DNA from: Argyresthia goedartella
Lineage: Eukaryota; Arthropoda; Insecta; Lepidoptera; Argyresthiidae
Direction: 5' to 3'
Length of the DNA: 64,000 nt
NCBI GenBank assembly: GCA_949825045.1
Contig: OX463807.1
Location: 37,220,749 to 37,284,748, forward strand
The notes under the pieces are model-generated. The model made no database searches, was not told the origin of the DNA, and saw nothing but the letters and a program-made list of their open reading frames with translations. Position numbers and translations under genes: made by a program. Positions 24,151 through 36,100 of this stretch are shown piece after piece (position 1 is the first letter of the stretch; the number at the start of each line of letters is the position of its first letter).

Positions 24151-27100
24151 TGAGTATTTTGTGAATCCACTGAGTTGAAACAGGTATCGTACACATATTA
24201 AAACAATATAAAACAAATGACACAAGCTATGTACTTAAATAAATAAATAAATACTTACTTAAATAAAAACTGATCTATGTCTGTGATTGATACAATATAT
24301 AAATGTTATTGATTTGATACATACATGTTTTTACATATACCTACACAAGTAGTTTTACAATAAGTCTTCAATATGCTTCAATTTATCATATCAGCAAACT
24401 GAAGATATCTTCAGTTAGCTGGTAAGACAGGGGTTGTATATATTTAGATACTGCAGCTTTGAGATGATGGCTGTTAAGGGGATATATATCTATTTGTCGA
24501 TTTATTCTATTATAAATAAAGGGACCCAAGAAACAGAAAAATTTATGGGAAAACGAGGTTCTGAAAATGCGTGAGGGAATGAAAACTCTGTCTTCACGGC
24601 GTTTTTTACGAGATCCGGGGTTAAATGTTGATAGGGAATGTTGTTTAATAACTAATTGATAAATAAACAGTTGGCGAACAGTGAGCACATCACAAAAATC
24701 ATAAAGTTGCTGAGTAGGAAAGAGAAAGGGTTTGAAGGTACAAACCTTTAAGATGGCTCTTTGAGCCCTTTCTAATTTAAGGAGTAGGGTTTTTGATGTT
24801 CCACCCCAAGACGTTATGCAGTAGGTCAAAATTGATTGACAGAGAGCTAGATATATGCGTTTCATCAACCCGCCGTCAGCCACATGACGCAGAGATTTAA
24901 AAATATATATGAGTTTTCTAACTCTACCGCATAAAAGAAGGATGTGTGGACCAAAGGTAAGGTGATGGTCTATCAGTACACCCAAGTACTTAATGCTCTC
25001 AGTCTTAGAAAGGAACGGGCAACAGCATCGAATGTTTTTCGGGTCAGTGCAATTGTGGGCCTATATCGTTCCGTTGTGAGCCGTTCCAGAAGATCTCATG
25101 GAGAAAGTCAAATATTTTGTCTTTTCCGCGTTAATTGTTAACAGTTTTTTGCGAGCCATTGGTTTACTGAATTAAAGCCCATCTGCGCAACCTCAAAGGT
25201 AAGTTCCCAGGTTTTAGCGGAAAAAAGTAAAGCCGTGTCATCTGCATAGGTGACTATTTTACCTTGAGGTAGATTTAAGTTGCACAGGTCATTAATGTAG
25301 ATGAGGAACAGGGTAGGACCAATGATGCTACCCTGTGGAACCCCATAAGATATCGGTAGTTCGGCACTACAATAATCTCCTATTTTTACAAACTGTGTCC
25401 GGTCCGTAAGGTAATCCTCCAGTAGTTTCAATTGAACCCCACGAATCCCCAGAGTATTTAATTTGTGCAAAAGTATGGGTACAGAAACCGTGTCAAAGGC
25501 CTTTGCCAGGTCCAGAAATATGCCCAAAACCTTATCGCCACTATCCAGATTTCTCACAATGTAATCCGTGAGTTCGTGTACTGCATCACTCGTGGATATA
25601 TTGCGGCGGAAACCAAATTGGGATTTAGAAAGTAGTTTGTTATCTTCAAGGTACTTGATCAACCTAGAATTAACCAGACGTTCAAGCAACTTGGTTATTG
25701 ATGGCAGAATAGAAATGGGTCTATAGTTGTTGACACGGTCTCTGTCACCAGACTTGTGGATTGGGAGGATCATGCACTTCTTGAGGGATCTAGGGAACAC
25801 CCCTTGAGATAGGCACAAATTGAAGATGTGAGTGAGCGGACGCACAAATAAATCTTTAAAGAGTTTAAGGATCCTATTTGAAACTTTGTCCAAACCAACC
25901 GCACACACACTCTTAAGACCTTTAATTAGAGTCTCGATTTCATGTACATCGGTCTCTAGCAGAACAAAAGATTCCACTCTACTCTCTGAAGGGGTTAGTA
26001 TAGGAACGTGTGCGTCTACGTTACCAATCATTTTCTCCGCTAAACTCTTCCCTATATTAACAAAAAAGTCATTTACTTGGTCTGTTCTGTTTTCATTGCC
26101 AGGGGGACCTAACAACCCATCAGCGTTAGACTTTACCTTTTTAGTACTTGAGATTTCTTTTATAACTCTCCATAAGTCCCTTGAGTTACTGCCTGCTTTA
26201 GTTATTTCATTTTTTTCATGTGTTCTTTTCAGTTTTTTTAGTAGATTATTGCAGAAATTTCTATATCTTTTGTATGTGGTTTGTAAAACCAGGTTATCAG
26301 GCGATTTAGTAGATTTTTTGTGTAGTCGGTCTCTATTTCTCATGCAGCGAATAAGACCTGGTGTGATCCATGGCTTTATCACTTTCTGTCAGCGTGACAA
26401 CTTTTTGGAGGATGTATTAGCATCAATAGCACCACGTACATATGTAATGAATAAGTCTAAAGCTCGGTTTGGACTAGAAGAATTGTAAATTGGATCTAGG
26501 TCAATTTCGGAGAGACTTGTACTCAGACCCGAGAAGTCTATTTTAGTAGCTGTAGTTTGATTAAAAACTCTTCTTTGTTTGACTTTGTTTGAGGTGTACC
26601 ACAGGTCTCTGTTTTGGGACCCTACCTCTTTCTCGTTTATTTGAACGATATTCCTAAACAACCCCGTACGCAGCTGGCCTGCTTTGCTGACGACACAGCT
26701 GTTTTTACTTCATCTGAGGATATTGATCTTGTCATAAGTCGACTTGATATGTCCCTAGAACTCTTAAATGAGTACTTCACTAAGTGGAAACTTAAACTTA
26801 ATGGGTCTAAGACTGATGCTATCCTCTTTACCCGGAAACGTCAAATCCCCACACGACAGCTCACTATTAATGGACACAAAATACCGTGGAAACAAAGTGT
26901 TAAATACCTCGGCATTATTCTGGACACAAAACTGAACTGGACGACACAAACAAAGGCACTACATCAAAAAGGAATGAAATCTTTATGTGGGCTAAGCCAG
27001 ATCCTCAACAGACGATCAAATATGAGCGCATACACCAAACTTAGGATGTACACTACACTAATAAGGCCCTGTATCACTTATGCTGCTCCAGTATGGAGTA

Positions 27101-30100
27101 GTACTTGTGACTCAAACTTCGATAAGCTCCAATTAGTGCAAAATAAAGCCCTAAAAACAGCTTTTAATACTCCCTTTTACACCAACCTTTCTAAATTGCA
27201 TGGCAAAATTCAGCTCCCAAAAATAAAACCTTATGTACTAAACATATCTCGAAAATTTTATATCGATAAAAATCCACACCACAGCAATAGTCTTGTCTCA
27301 TCTATCGGCAAATCACGTCTACATACTTTATCGTATGCTAATACTTATAAAAGTTATAAGCTGCCCAATCACTATTTTCTAAACAGTGAGTAAACTACGA
27401 CGGCTCCTACCTATCTCTTGTTGCCATGGCCCGCCGTGTGTCGTCGCCTAGCCGGGCAGTGTGCATTTGTTTTCTATATACCCGCACTTACTCGTATTGC
27501 GCGATGTGTTAGTATAGGAATGTCGATGTGAAAAGTATTCAACCACAGATATCGAGAGATAGGTTGAGGGGCGTGGCATGTGCGAACAAATGTAGCTCCG
27601 ACAGGTTCGATATTAAAAATTCTCGGTAGTCACCGGGCGACCGCAGTGATGAATTCATTTCCGTTGTTTTTCTAAAATGCCGACCTGTGCAATACTCACG
27701 TGCAAAAATAGAAGCGATATTGTGAACTCCAAGAACGCCGGTGTCACATATCACTTGTAAGTCTCATTCTAACTATTATTTCTTCTTAAAACACAAGAAA
27801 TAAACATTATTACGAAAATAAATCATTCGCGGAAAATTCGTCACGAATTGACATTAAAGTGACAATGTCATGTTGTTCTAGCTAAGTTTGTTGCTACATT
27901 GCTTGTTTTGTATCTTAATTTCACTTCGTATTGCCAAGCTAACACGCAATGAATATTTCACACTTATCTAAGTACGAAAGCAAAGATGCATCGTGATACG
28001 GAGGCGAACTGTCACACGCAACAGAGACGACATATAGTGATGGGGATACTGATAGGAGAATTATGTTTTTGAATCGATAGATTTTATCATTCCGCAATTA
28101 CTAATATAGTTAATGTAATAATATAGTTATTTTATTACTCATAATACGTAAGTTTATTGTTAGTTATTCCAATGATTGCCAAATAGGCAGTTTAGATTTT
28201 AAGTTTGTTTAAAACCTCGCCCGACGAAGGATAATGGGGTGTTATAAGTATTGATCGGAAATTCCGATGCTTTCAGTCAGGTCCGAAGAGAATTTCTCGG
28301 CTAAGTCCGAATCAGAATGAACTCCGTTCACAGTTATTCTACCTTCATAAACCTCTTTGCCTCTCTTTCTAGCTGTAAGGATTCTGTTGAAAAAAAAGAA
28401 GAGAGGCAAAGGGGTCTCTGGAGGCAGAACAACTGTGAACGGAGAATACACGGGTAATTTCGACGCAAAAAAGTCGGGATAAGGGGGTTGTATAGTTATT
28501 AGTCCGATTTGACTCAAAATCTATATCTGGGGATCCGGTTGAGGTCCAATCATGATTCTGTCATATTTTGAAAAAGTTGCCGACATTTCGAACTTCGTAG
28601 TTACTGGTCCGATTTACTTCAAAATCGATATCTGGGGACCCGGTTACAATACAATTATGATATAGATGTCAGATTTTGAATATTGGACGCCATTTTGATT
28701 TTTATATTTACTGTTCCGATTTGCTTCAATGATAAAGTTATGTATTTTATTACGCTAATCAATGTTTCAGTTTTCCTAGTGAACCAAAAATAAAAGAAAA
28801 ATGGATCGAAGCGGTAATGAGAGGGCCTCGCTGGTTTCCACAAAAACAATGTAAAATATGCTCAATTCATTTCGAGGAGAAATGTTTTCAAAAATTAAAG
28901 AAATACAGGCGAATGTGGCCATGGGCAGTGCCGACGATGAAAATACCAGTTATGATGTCTCATGTTAGTAATTTATATTTAATTTCATACAATGGATAGG
29001 TTTAAAATATTTCTTACACCATACCACTATAAAAAGACTGTTTCTAGATTATTAATTGATATCTACTTGAAATTATAAATTCCTTTACTAACTACATATA
29101 ACTTTAAGTAATGCATCTTATTTTATTAGGGTACCAGAGATCCAGAGAAAAACCATATCAATGAATGCGTCTCTGTAGGAGATAGCAGCGATCAGGTGTA
29201 TTTTTTTGAAATTTTAACATGAAAAACTGCGTGATACGTATTTGAATACTGATTGCTTGCACCTTTTTGTCTCAGGATACCATAAAACCAGAGAAAACAC
29301 ATTTGAATGAATGCGTGTCTGAAGGAGATGACGGCAATGATGTAAATCGGGTCAAATTAAAACAATTTATAAAAATCTTCGGGTTACTTATTTACATCTT
29401 TATTTTTAGACATCAAAACAAGCTGAGTCTGAAGAACCGTCTTTGCTGACCACGGACAGAGTAGGTAATGAAAATGTAAGAAATGTATTTGAATTATTAT
29501 TTGAATTGTAATTTTATTTAATTTTATAAAAGTAAACATACAGACAGTGTCACGCCTTTTTCCATGCGGGGTGGCAAAGGCACATTTGATCCCAATTTAT
29601 CTTAATTTAAAGGTACCTTTCTTTCTTTATCATACTTCTATCGCCCATTCATATGCCTGTGATAAGAAGACTAACAGCAACTAAATTAAACATACAAATT
29701 ACAGGACAAGGACCAAGAAAATCACAGCATTTTCGAGACCCCACGCAAGAGGAAGCTGCGCCATCGGATAGACCAATTGGAAATCGTACTCGAGCAAAAA
29801 AATAAGAAAATTAAAACTCTTCAAAAACAAAACAGCCGCTACCGCAAAAAAAATTTACACATGAAGGATGTTCTGAGATATCTTAAAGATCAAAAATTAG
29901 TTAATTCTGATCAAGTCACACAATTAGAAGGTTTAGGTGTAGGAGTGGCTGATATCATTAAACGATGTGAGAAAAAACAATCTGTCGACAAAAAATCCAC
30001 TGAAAAATACTCAGCAGAATTGAGAACTTTTGCCTGTACACTTCATTTTTATTCGCCTACGAATATGTGCGGCAAAAGTTTCAATCTTGCCTTCCCCTCG

Positions 30101-33100
30101 TTCGCACCATAAGGAAATGGTACGAGGCGATTGACTCCGACCCCGGGTTTACAAAGGAGTCATTTGAAGCTATCAAGCTGAAAGTTGAAAATACAGATTA
30201 TACACTGGTGTGTAATGTTGTACTCGATGAAATGGCCATTCGCCGTCGTGTAGAGTGGGACGGTGAGTATATGCATGGATATGTAGATATATGCAATTTC
30301 AAAATGGCCGATACAGATTCTTTGCCCGAGGCAAAGGAAGCTCTAGTTTTTCTAGTAACCGCAATTAATGCCCCTTGGAAGATACCTGTCGGGTATTTTC
30401 TAGTCGCTGGTGTTACTGGAGAACAACGAGCGAATCTAGTTACACAATGTCTTGAACTGTTACAAGAAACGGGAATCGAAATAACATCACTTACTTTTGA
30501 CGGCTGCCCTGCAAATATGACAATGACTAAAGAACTTGGGTGCTCACTGAACATAGAAGACTTAAAAACAAATTTCGAACATCCCGTTACAAAGAAACCG
30601 ATCTTCATCTTTCCCGATCCATGTCATATGTTGAAGTTATTGAGGAATGCTTTTGAAGCTAAAGGAAGCTTTGTTGATGAAACCCAAAAAGAAGTGGAAT
30701 GGGCACATTAAAAAAAATTGAACGATGTCCAAGAAGAAGAAAAGATGCACTTAGCTAACAAATTGCGTCGAGGCCACATATTCTTTAAAAACCAGAAAAT
30801 GAAAGTGAGATTGGCATCCCAATTGTTCAGCACCAGTGTGGCAGTCGCATTAACATTTTGCTCAGAACTAAATTTACCAGGTTTTCAAAATGTCGATGGC
30901 ACAGTCAACTTTCTGAAAATAGTCAACAATCTATTTGATATATTGAACTCCAGACATGTAGCCCAGTTACATTACAAAAAGCCAATCTGTGAACAAAATA
31001 AGGTTGAAATCTTTGATTTTCTGGAAAAAGCCGAAAATTACCTGAAAAAAATTGAAGCTTGTGGATGGTACGGCAGTAATTGACTCATCGAGGAAAACTG
31101 GTTTTGTCGGATTTTTGATCTGTATAAAGAGCCTCAAAGATTTGTATGTTCGGCTAGTTGAAAAAGAACGAAAACTAAGCTACTTCCCTGTTTACAAGAT
31201 TAGTCAGGACCATCTTGAGTCCCTTCTGACATGTTCATCGGCTGTTCGCATCAACCACACCATCGATCCCCGATTACGAGATGAAGAGTGTGACGACATA
31301 AATATATTACATGAAATGGCAGTATTCGACGAAGAAGTAGAAATGATGGTTGATGTTCTAACACAATACAGCTCACAAACCATAACTTACGTAGCTGGCT
31401 TCGTCGTTCATGCTCTGATTAAAACTGTGAAATGCGACGTATGCACAAGCGCGCTACTGTCAAGCGGCCCGGACGATACACATAAGTTTATAAAACTCAA
31501 GGATAAAGGCGGCTTAATATATCCTTCCCATGACGTTATAACAATTTTCAAAAACATGGAAGTGATCATAAAATCAACTGTGCTTACCAAAGACAAAATA
31601 AAGGTTAGGGTTAAAATTTTAAAACAATCATTAATGTCTAAAGCACTACCCCGATTCATTGGCATGAATCTGTTCAACGAAATAGATTTTCACCAATTCG
31701 AACAAAACCCAATGGATAATCATCTAATATTACTGATAAAAGCTGTAATGGAAAGATATACCAATATAAGACTGCATTACTTGGCAAAAAACGCTACGCC
31801 TCAATTGTCAAAACGGCAAATTCTTAATAAATATTTACATTTTTCTGGTCAATAGATAGTATTTAACTGTACAGGATTTTACAGAAAGGGTATATATGCC
31901 GAAAGACGGTTGTTAAGGCCATCATTCTGAACATCTTTCTTGATTAAACTGATTTGATCAGCATTGTTTTTCACTTTTCAGTACATTTTGGGCCGAGCTG
32001 CAGGTCAGCTGATTTGTATGGGGAATTAAAAAATAAAGTTGCTCTGATCAAATCAGATTCATAGAGAAAATCGTTCAAAATATGTCGCAAACAACTCTTT
32101 TTGGCTTGTCACCCCGCATCTGTTACACCCTGTATACACAGTAATAGGTATTTCTTGTAAAATAAATATGTCGTATTTACAAACAATTTACTATTTTATT
32201 TATAGAACCCGGCATTGTATACGACTGTCTATACCAGTGTCTATAAATTATAATCGATCGATGATACACGCTGTCCTTGCATTGTCCCAACACTAGCTCG
32301 ACTAGCTAGTATACCTGCGGTAGTGTGGGTGTGTTCGGACGATAGGTGCATGACATTGCACTGACCAATAAAAGCGGAGGGATTGATGTACGAGTGGTGT
32401 AAATGTATGCGTGTTCTTAGTTTTCGGCGACACTGGTTCCGATACAAGCTTAGCGCCAAGGGCCTATCTCTCGATATCTGTGTATTCAACATATCAAGTT
32501 GAATGCACCAGTATTTTATTGATATTTTATTAAAATAGTTGAACACAATGTAAAATATTATATTAATTAAGCTGTTGAAAGTTTTAAGAGGTGCCTTAGC
32601 CTAACAAACAATACAATTTATATGTATACTCTTAATGACGGTGTCTTATGTTGATATGTTAAAATGTATTTATCTAATAAAGAACTTTGAAAAACAAAAC
32701 AAAAACCTACAAAAGAAGTCTTTCAGTATTTGTAGAGGAAGATGCCCGCCTTTATTATTGGTGCATATTACCATACCATACCATATACCTTGGACACTAT
32801 TTACACACATTGATCTAGCCCCAAACTAGGATTCCCTGTATCTTGGGTACTAGACAACGATTCACATACTTATATAGATACATATTATACTTAGATAGAT
32901 AAACAACCATGATAAGCATAGCCACTGTGATTTACTGTAACTTGTTGAACTGTGTTTGTTTTGTGTATGTGCCTGACATTGCATCATAAAATGAACAATA
33001 ACCGTAACAAGGCTATTTCTTTCTACCCCATACAATCTATGTTTCACGGGATGTTGAAGAAGCTTTGTTAAAATAAAATAAAATATCCTCTCTAATAACA

Positions 33101-36100
33101 GCTTTTTTCGACATCTTGCCAAACCAATCTTCCCACTCCCTACCACTGAGCTAGACAAGCTGAAATATGTGTTGCAATTGTAAGATCACTTTTTAGACAA
33201 AGTCGTTGTTGCATGGTTTTTATTAAATTCTTCACCAAAGCAATTTCAAAATATCCAGGTTTTATTAGAGAATGCACTGACCCTTGAAATAATTGCTTAA
33301 CCAGGACAGGCTTGCAGAACCAGGGCGCAACTAGTCTGTGAATATTTCTTAGGTTAAAATTAAAGCTATCGCTAATTTTGGAAAATGATGTTAGGTTCTT
33401 TTGTACTCACATTATCTTTTCGAAAATAAATTGATGTAGCAGTGTGATTTGATGCCAAAGAGTTCGAGTACTCTGTTGTAAATATGGAAGGCAGCCGGAA
33501 CACCAAAACGGTTCGTGAAACAGGTGTTAACACGGGGTACCGGGGCTCGGAATGTTCTCTTCGCCAAAAGTGCAGAGTACCCATACAACCTTTGAACTTG
33601 CAGTTGAGTACAGAGTATGATTTCTAATGCGTAAAATTGTCTCACGCTCAACGTATCGCAGTCTTTGAAAAGTTCAGCTTTAAGATATCTGTACGGTTTT
33701 TTGAGCATAGTTTTCTAAACCGAATGTTGGGCTCTTTCCAGTCTGAGCATAGAAGGTCTTAGCAGCACTGCCCCAACGAAATGCAGTAGACAATCAAGAA
33801 CTGGCAGAGAGTGAAATATACCAACTTTGTTGTGTTTACACAAGCTGCATTTCTCAATTATTTCATAATTGATGCAATCCTATGAATTCGTCCGGATAAA
33901 ATTGCCAAGTGCTCCTTAAATTTGATTTGAATGAATGAATGAATGAATGAATGATTGAAGTTTAGTTTTTCATCAATCAGAATACTCAGGTATTTTATGA
34001 CCTCAGTTCTGGAAATGGTTAAATACAAACATTGAGTTCGTGTTTCACAAATATGGATCCTCAGTTTTGTGTTTGTTGGTCTGAACAAACATATATTTTG
34101 CTTTGAATGCGTTGAGTGTCAGAAGATTCCGTCGGAGCCATTTAGGTTTCAGTGACGTTCCTGTCTCGGCAGCCATTTGAGCCCCTTGCCAGTTTTCACC
34201 GTGGTACACGACATTTGTGTCATTTGCGTAGTAGCTTTTTTTTTCAGTCTGAATGTCGTATATGTCATTCAATTATGAACAAAGATGGACCGAGTTTCCC
34301 CTGTGAAACTTGAAATGTTACTAGTATAGGGTTGTTTGTATTATTTCCAATTCTCACACACTGATTCTACCTCTAATGCTTATTGTTTCGTACTTCATGA
34401 GTAGCATTGGGACAGAAACAGTGTCAAAGGTCTTTGGCAGATCAAAGCCATTTGTAGGAAAAGAAATTGTCTTCTATCGGATTCTTGCGGTATCTACACT
34501 TGGCAGTGTTCCTCTTGGCCATTAGACGCTTGATAGTGTCTCTTAGCCAAGGGGCAGGCAGGTGTTTCACTCTCACTCTTTTTATAAGTGCGTGCTTGTC
34601 ATAGAAACCCAGGACCACAGAATTGAAATTGGCAATTTTATTATCAGCGTTCTTACTTAAAATGTGACAGGGGACCAGTCAATCGACATGGCAAGAGAGT
34701 GTTGGTCGATATGTTTAAAGTTACGGATGTAAAGAAAATTCGCCCTGCTCTTGAGAGGCCTAATCTTATACGAAAGATAGACGAGGTCATGAAAAGAGAA
34801 AGGAGAATTTAGTTGTCCGTGTAGGGCGACCTTGTCCACATTGGAAGTAATCATAATATCGAGAAGTGAGGGAGAGCAATGTGGTTGAAAATGGGTGGCT
34901 TCAAGAGGCAGAATATGCAGATTAAAGGAGTCGACTACGGACTTGAGTCTGGTAGAACGTGAATTATTTTCAAGGCGACAGGTGTTGAAATCCCCTAGAA
35001 TGAGAGTGTCTTTATATAGTGGTGTAAGTTCGTTGAGAAGGGATTCGAATGAGTCGAAGTAGTCGATGTGAAGAGAGGGGCTATAAAGAACACCGAGGAG
35101 GACCTTGTTATGGTGAATTGTTTCGAGAAATAGATGTTTAGCAGACTCGGAGTACTGACTAGGGGATGCGCTGATCATCTTGCACGGAATTTTCACACGC
35201 AGATAAATAGCGACGCCCCCATCGGCTTTCCCGACTCTGTCATTCCTATACAGCCTGTATCCTGGAAGAGAATACGAAGAAGATGACAGTGAAGGCTTTA
35301 GGAACGACTCAGAGACAAGAATGCCGTCCACGCATTGATCACAAAAACCCTCGAGAAGGTCCGGATAGCTGGTAAGTATAGTTTGAGCATTGATATGCAC
35401 GATGTTTAAATTTTCCTCTACACCACCGAAGACAGTCCTAATCTTGACGGATAAGGGTTGCACCAAAGAGGTTTGCTTTTGCTATTTTGATAAAGTTCGC
35501 TAGAGATTCTTCATTTATAGACAGATTAGTTAGAATAATATTTGCCAGTCTTTGTCCTACATTTAGAAAGAAATACTCGTTACATATGTGCATTAATTGT
35601 TTTGGGTTATCTGAAACTGGGAAAGATGTAAGTTCCAAGGGGTCCTTGTTTTCTGCATTTATATTGCCTATTATTTTTAATGCTTTTGTTTAGGCTTTCC
35701 TTGACTTTCTTCCAATTCTCTGTTTTTATGTTCGAATTTCAGAAATCGTATATTTTGCCTAGTATCTTATTTCTTTTGTCGCTGTGGGGTTGACTATGTA
35801 GTCTAACACGATGCTTTGTACAGCGAATTAGACTAGGGGTTATCCAGGTTTTTAAATTATATTTTGAGTGATTGATTTCAACCTTATTATTGTTATTGTT
35901 ATAATGTTTAATAAACAGGCAGCTTAAAACTGATGGGTGCATATCAGTCCATATTTCACTAGACCGGTTTTATTAAGTTGAGTAGTAGAAAGTTTCTTCT
36001 CAATAAAGAAGTTTACAGAAACGTTAATGTACTCAGTAGTAATCACCTTTGTCCAGTCCATTTTTAGGGTTCCGTATCTAAAGGGTAAAACGGAACCCTA

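Larger units (their letters stand above)
23788..26592 (-). mobile_element. Antisense LINE (LINE-2), 5'-truncated
   Basis: A - strand non-LTR element whose 3' end is the (TAA)n array at 23788-23822, after an unusual 3' UTR containing TG and GA repeats (24106-24150). It is flanked by near-copies of the target, GGTGTCCCAGCAGGT on the left and GGTGTACCACAGGT on the right, inside the GVPQG motif of the host LINE. Its endonuclease is missing (5' truncation), as expected for target-primed insertion. Confidence 0.75.
27677..31855 (+). pseudogene. P element transposase (THAP9-like), broken
   Basis: Exons: 27677-27756, 28771-28963, 29130-29195, 29276-29341, 29410-29460 and 29705-31855, about 868 codons with matching phases. 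Exons 1-2 encode a THAP zinc finger (MPTCAILTC, then KWI, then CKICSIHF and AVPT), which binds element DNA. Exon 6 has a coiled-coil-like leader (EIVLEQKNKKIKTLQKQ) and the RNase H-like transposase core with VVLDEMAIRRR, SLTFDGCPAN and DPCHMLKLLRNAF. Damage: a frameshift near 30056 (FYSP then YEYVRQKF in another frame), a TAA at 30709-30711 (EWAH, stop, KKLNDVQEEE), and a frameshift at the A-run near 31041-31050. It encodes cut-and-paste transposase if intact; here it cannot. Confidence 0.88.
27544..32482 (+). mobile_element. P-superfamily DNA transposon with perfect ends
   Basis: The 4,939-bp element has identical 20-bp inverted ends, CACAGATATCGAGAGATAGG at 27544-27563 and its reverse complement at 32463-32482. 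It is flanked by a perfect 8-bp target duplication, TATTCAAC (27536-27543 and 32483-32490). An 8-bp duplication and ends beginning CA are the P-element signature. It carries a THAP/P-type transposase gene on the + strand. It sits in the 3' UTR of the Jockey-like LINE. Identical ends suggest a fairly recent insertion, but the transposase is broken. Confidence 0.92.
20480..32708 (+). mobile_element. Jockey-like LINE split by two later insertions
   Basis: A + strand non-LTR retrotransposon. A 5' leader carries two GTGGCGCATCAGTCT words (about 20480-20512), followed by ORF1 (20663-21896) and ORF2 (21880-23787, resuming 26593-27393). The 3' UTR continues to 27543 and again from 32483 to an AATAAA at 32676 and an A-rich end near 32708. 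Removing the antisense LINE (23788-26592) and the P element (27544-32482) leaves about 4.3 kb, a normal length for this type. It is inactive: frameshift in ORF1 and loss of RT motif A. Confidence 0.75.
33150..35470 (-). mobile_element. Antisense LINE (LINE-3), degraded
   Basis: On the - strand an endonuclease frame (35466-34657) is followed by remnants of linker, RT and C-terminal domain down to about 33400, in several frames and with deletions. A run of ATTC tetramers (33930-33952) interrupts it. It resembles LINE-2 in wording. An AT-rich 3' UTR continues to about 33150. Confidence 0.65.

Noticed and set aside
25832..26488. 218-codon open frame on the + strand
   Set aside because: It lies antisense to the LINE-2 reverse transcriptase, whose motifs explain the sequence.
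30198..30608. 136-codon open frame on the - strand
   Set aside because: Antisense shadow of the P transposase core.
27536..32490. hAT element (also uses 8-bp target duplications)
   Set aside because: The transposase has a THAP finger and P-type core (DEMAIR, DPCHMLK) rather than a BED finger and hATC domain.
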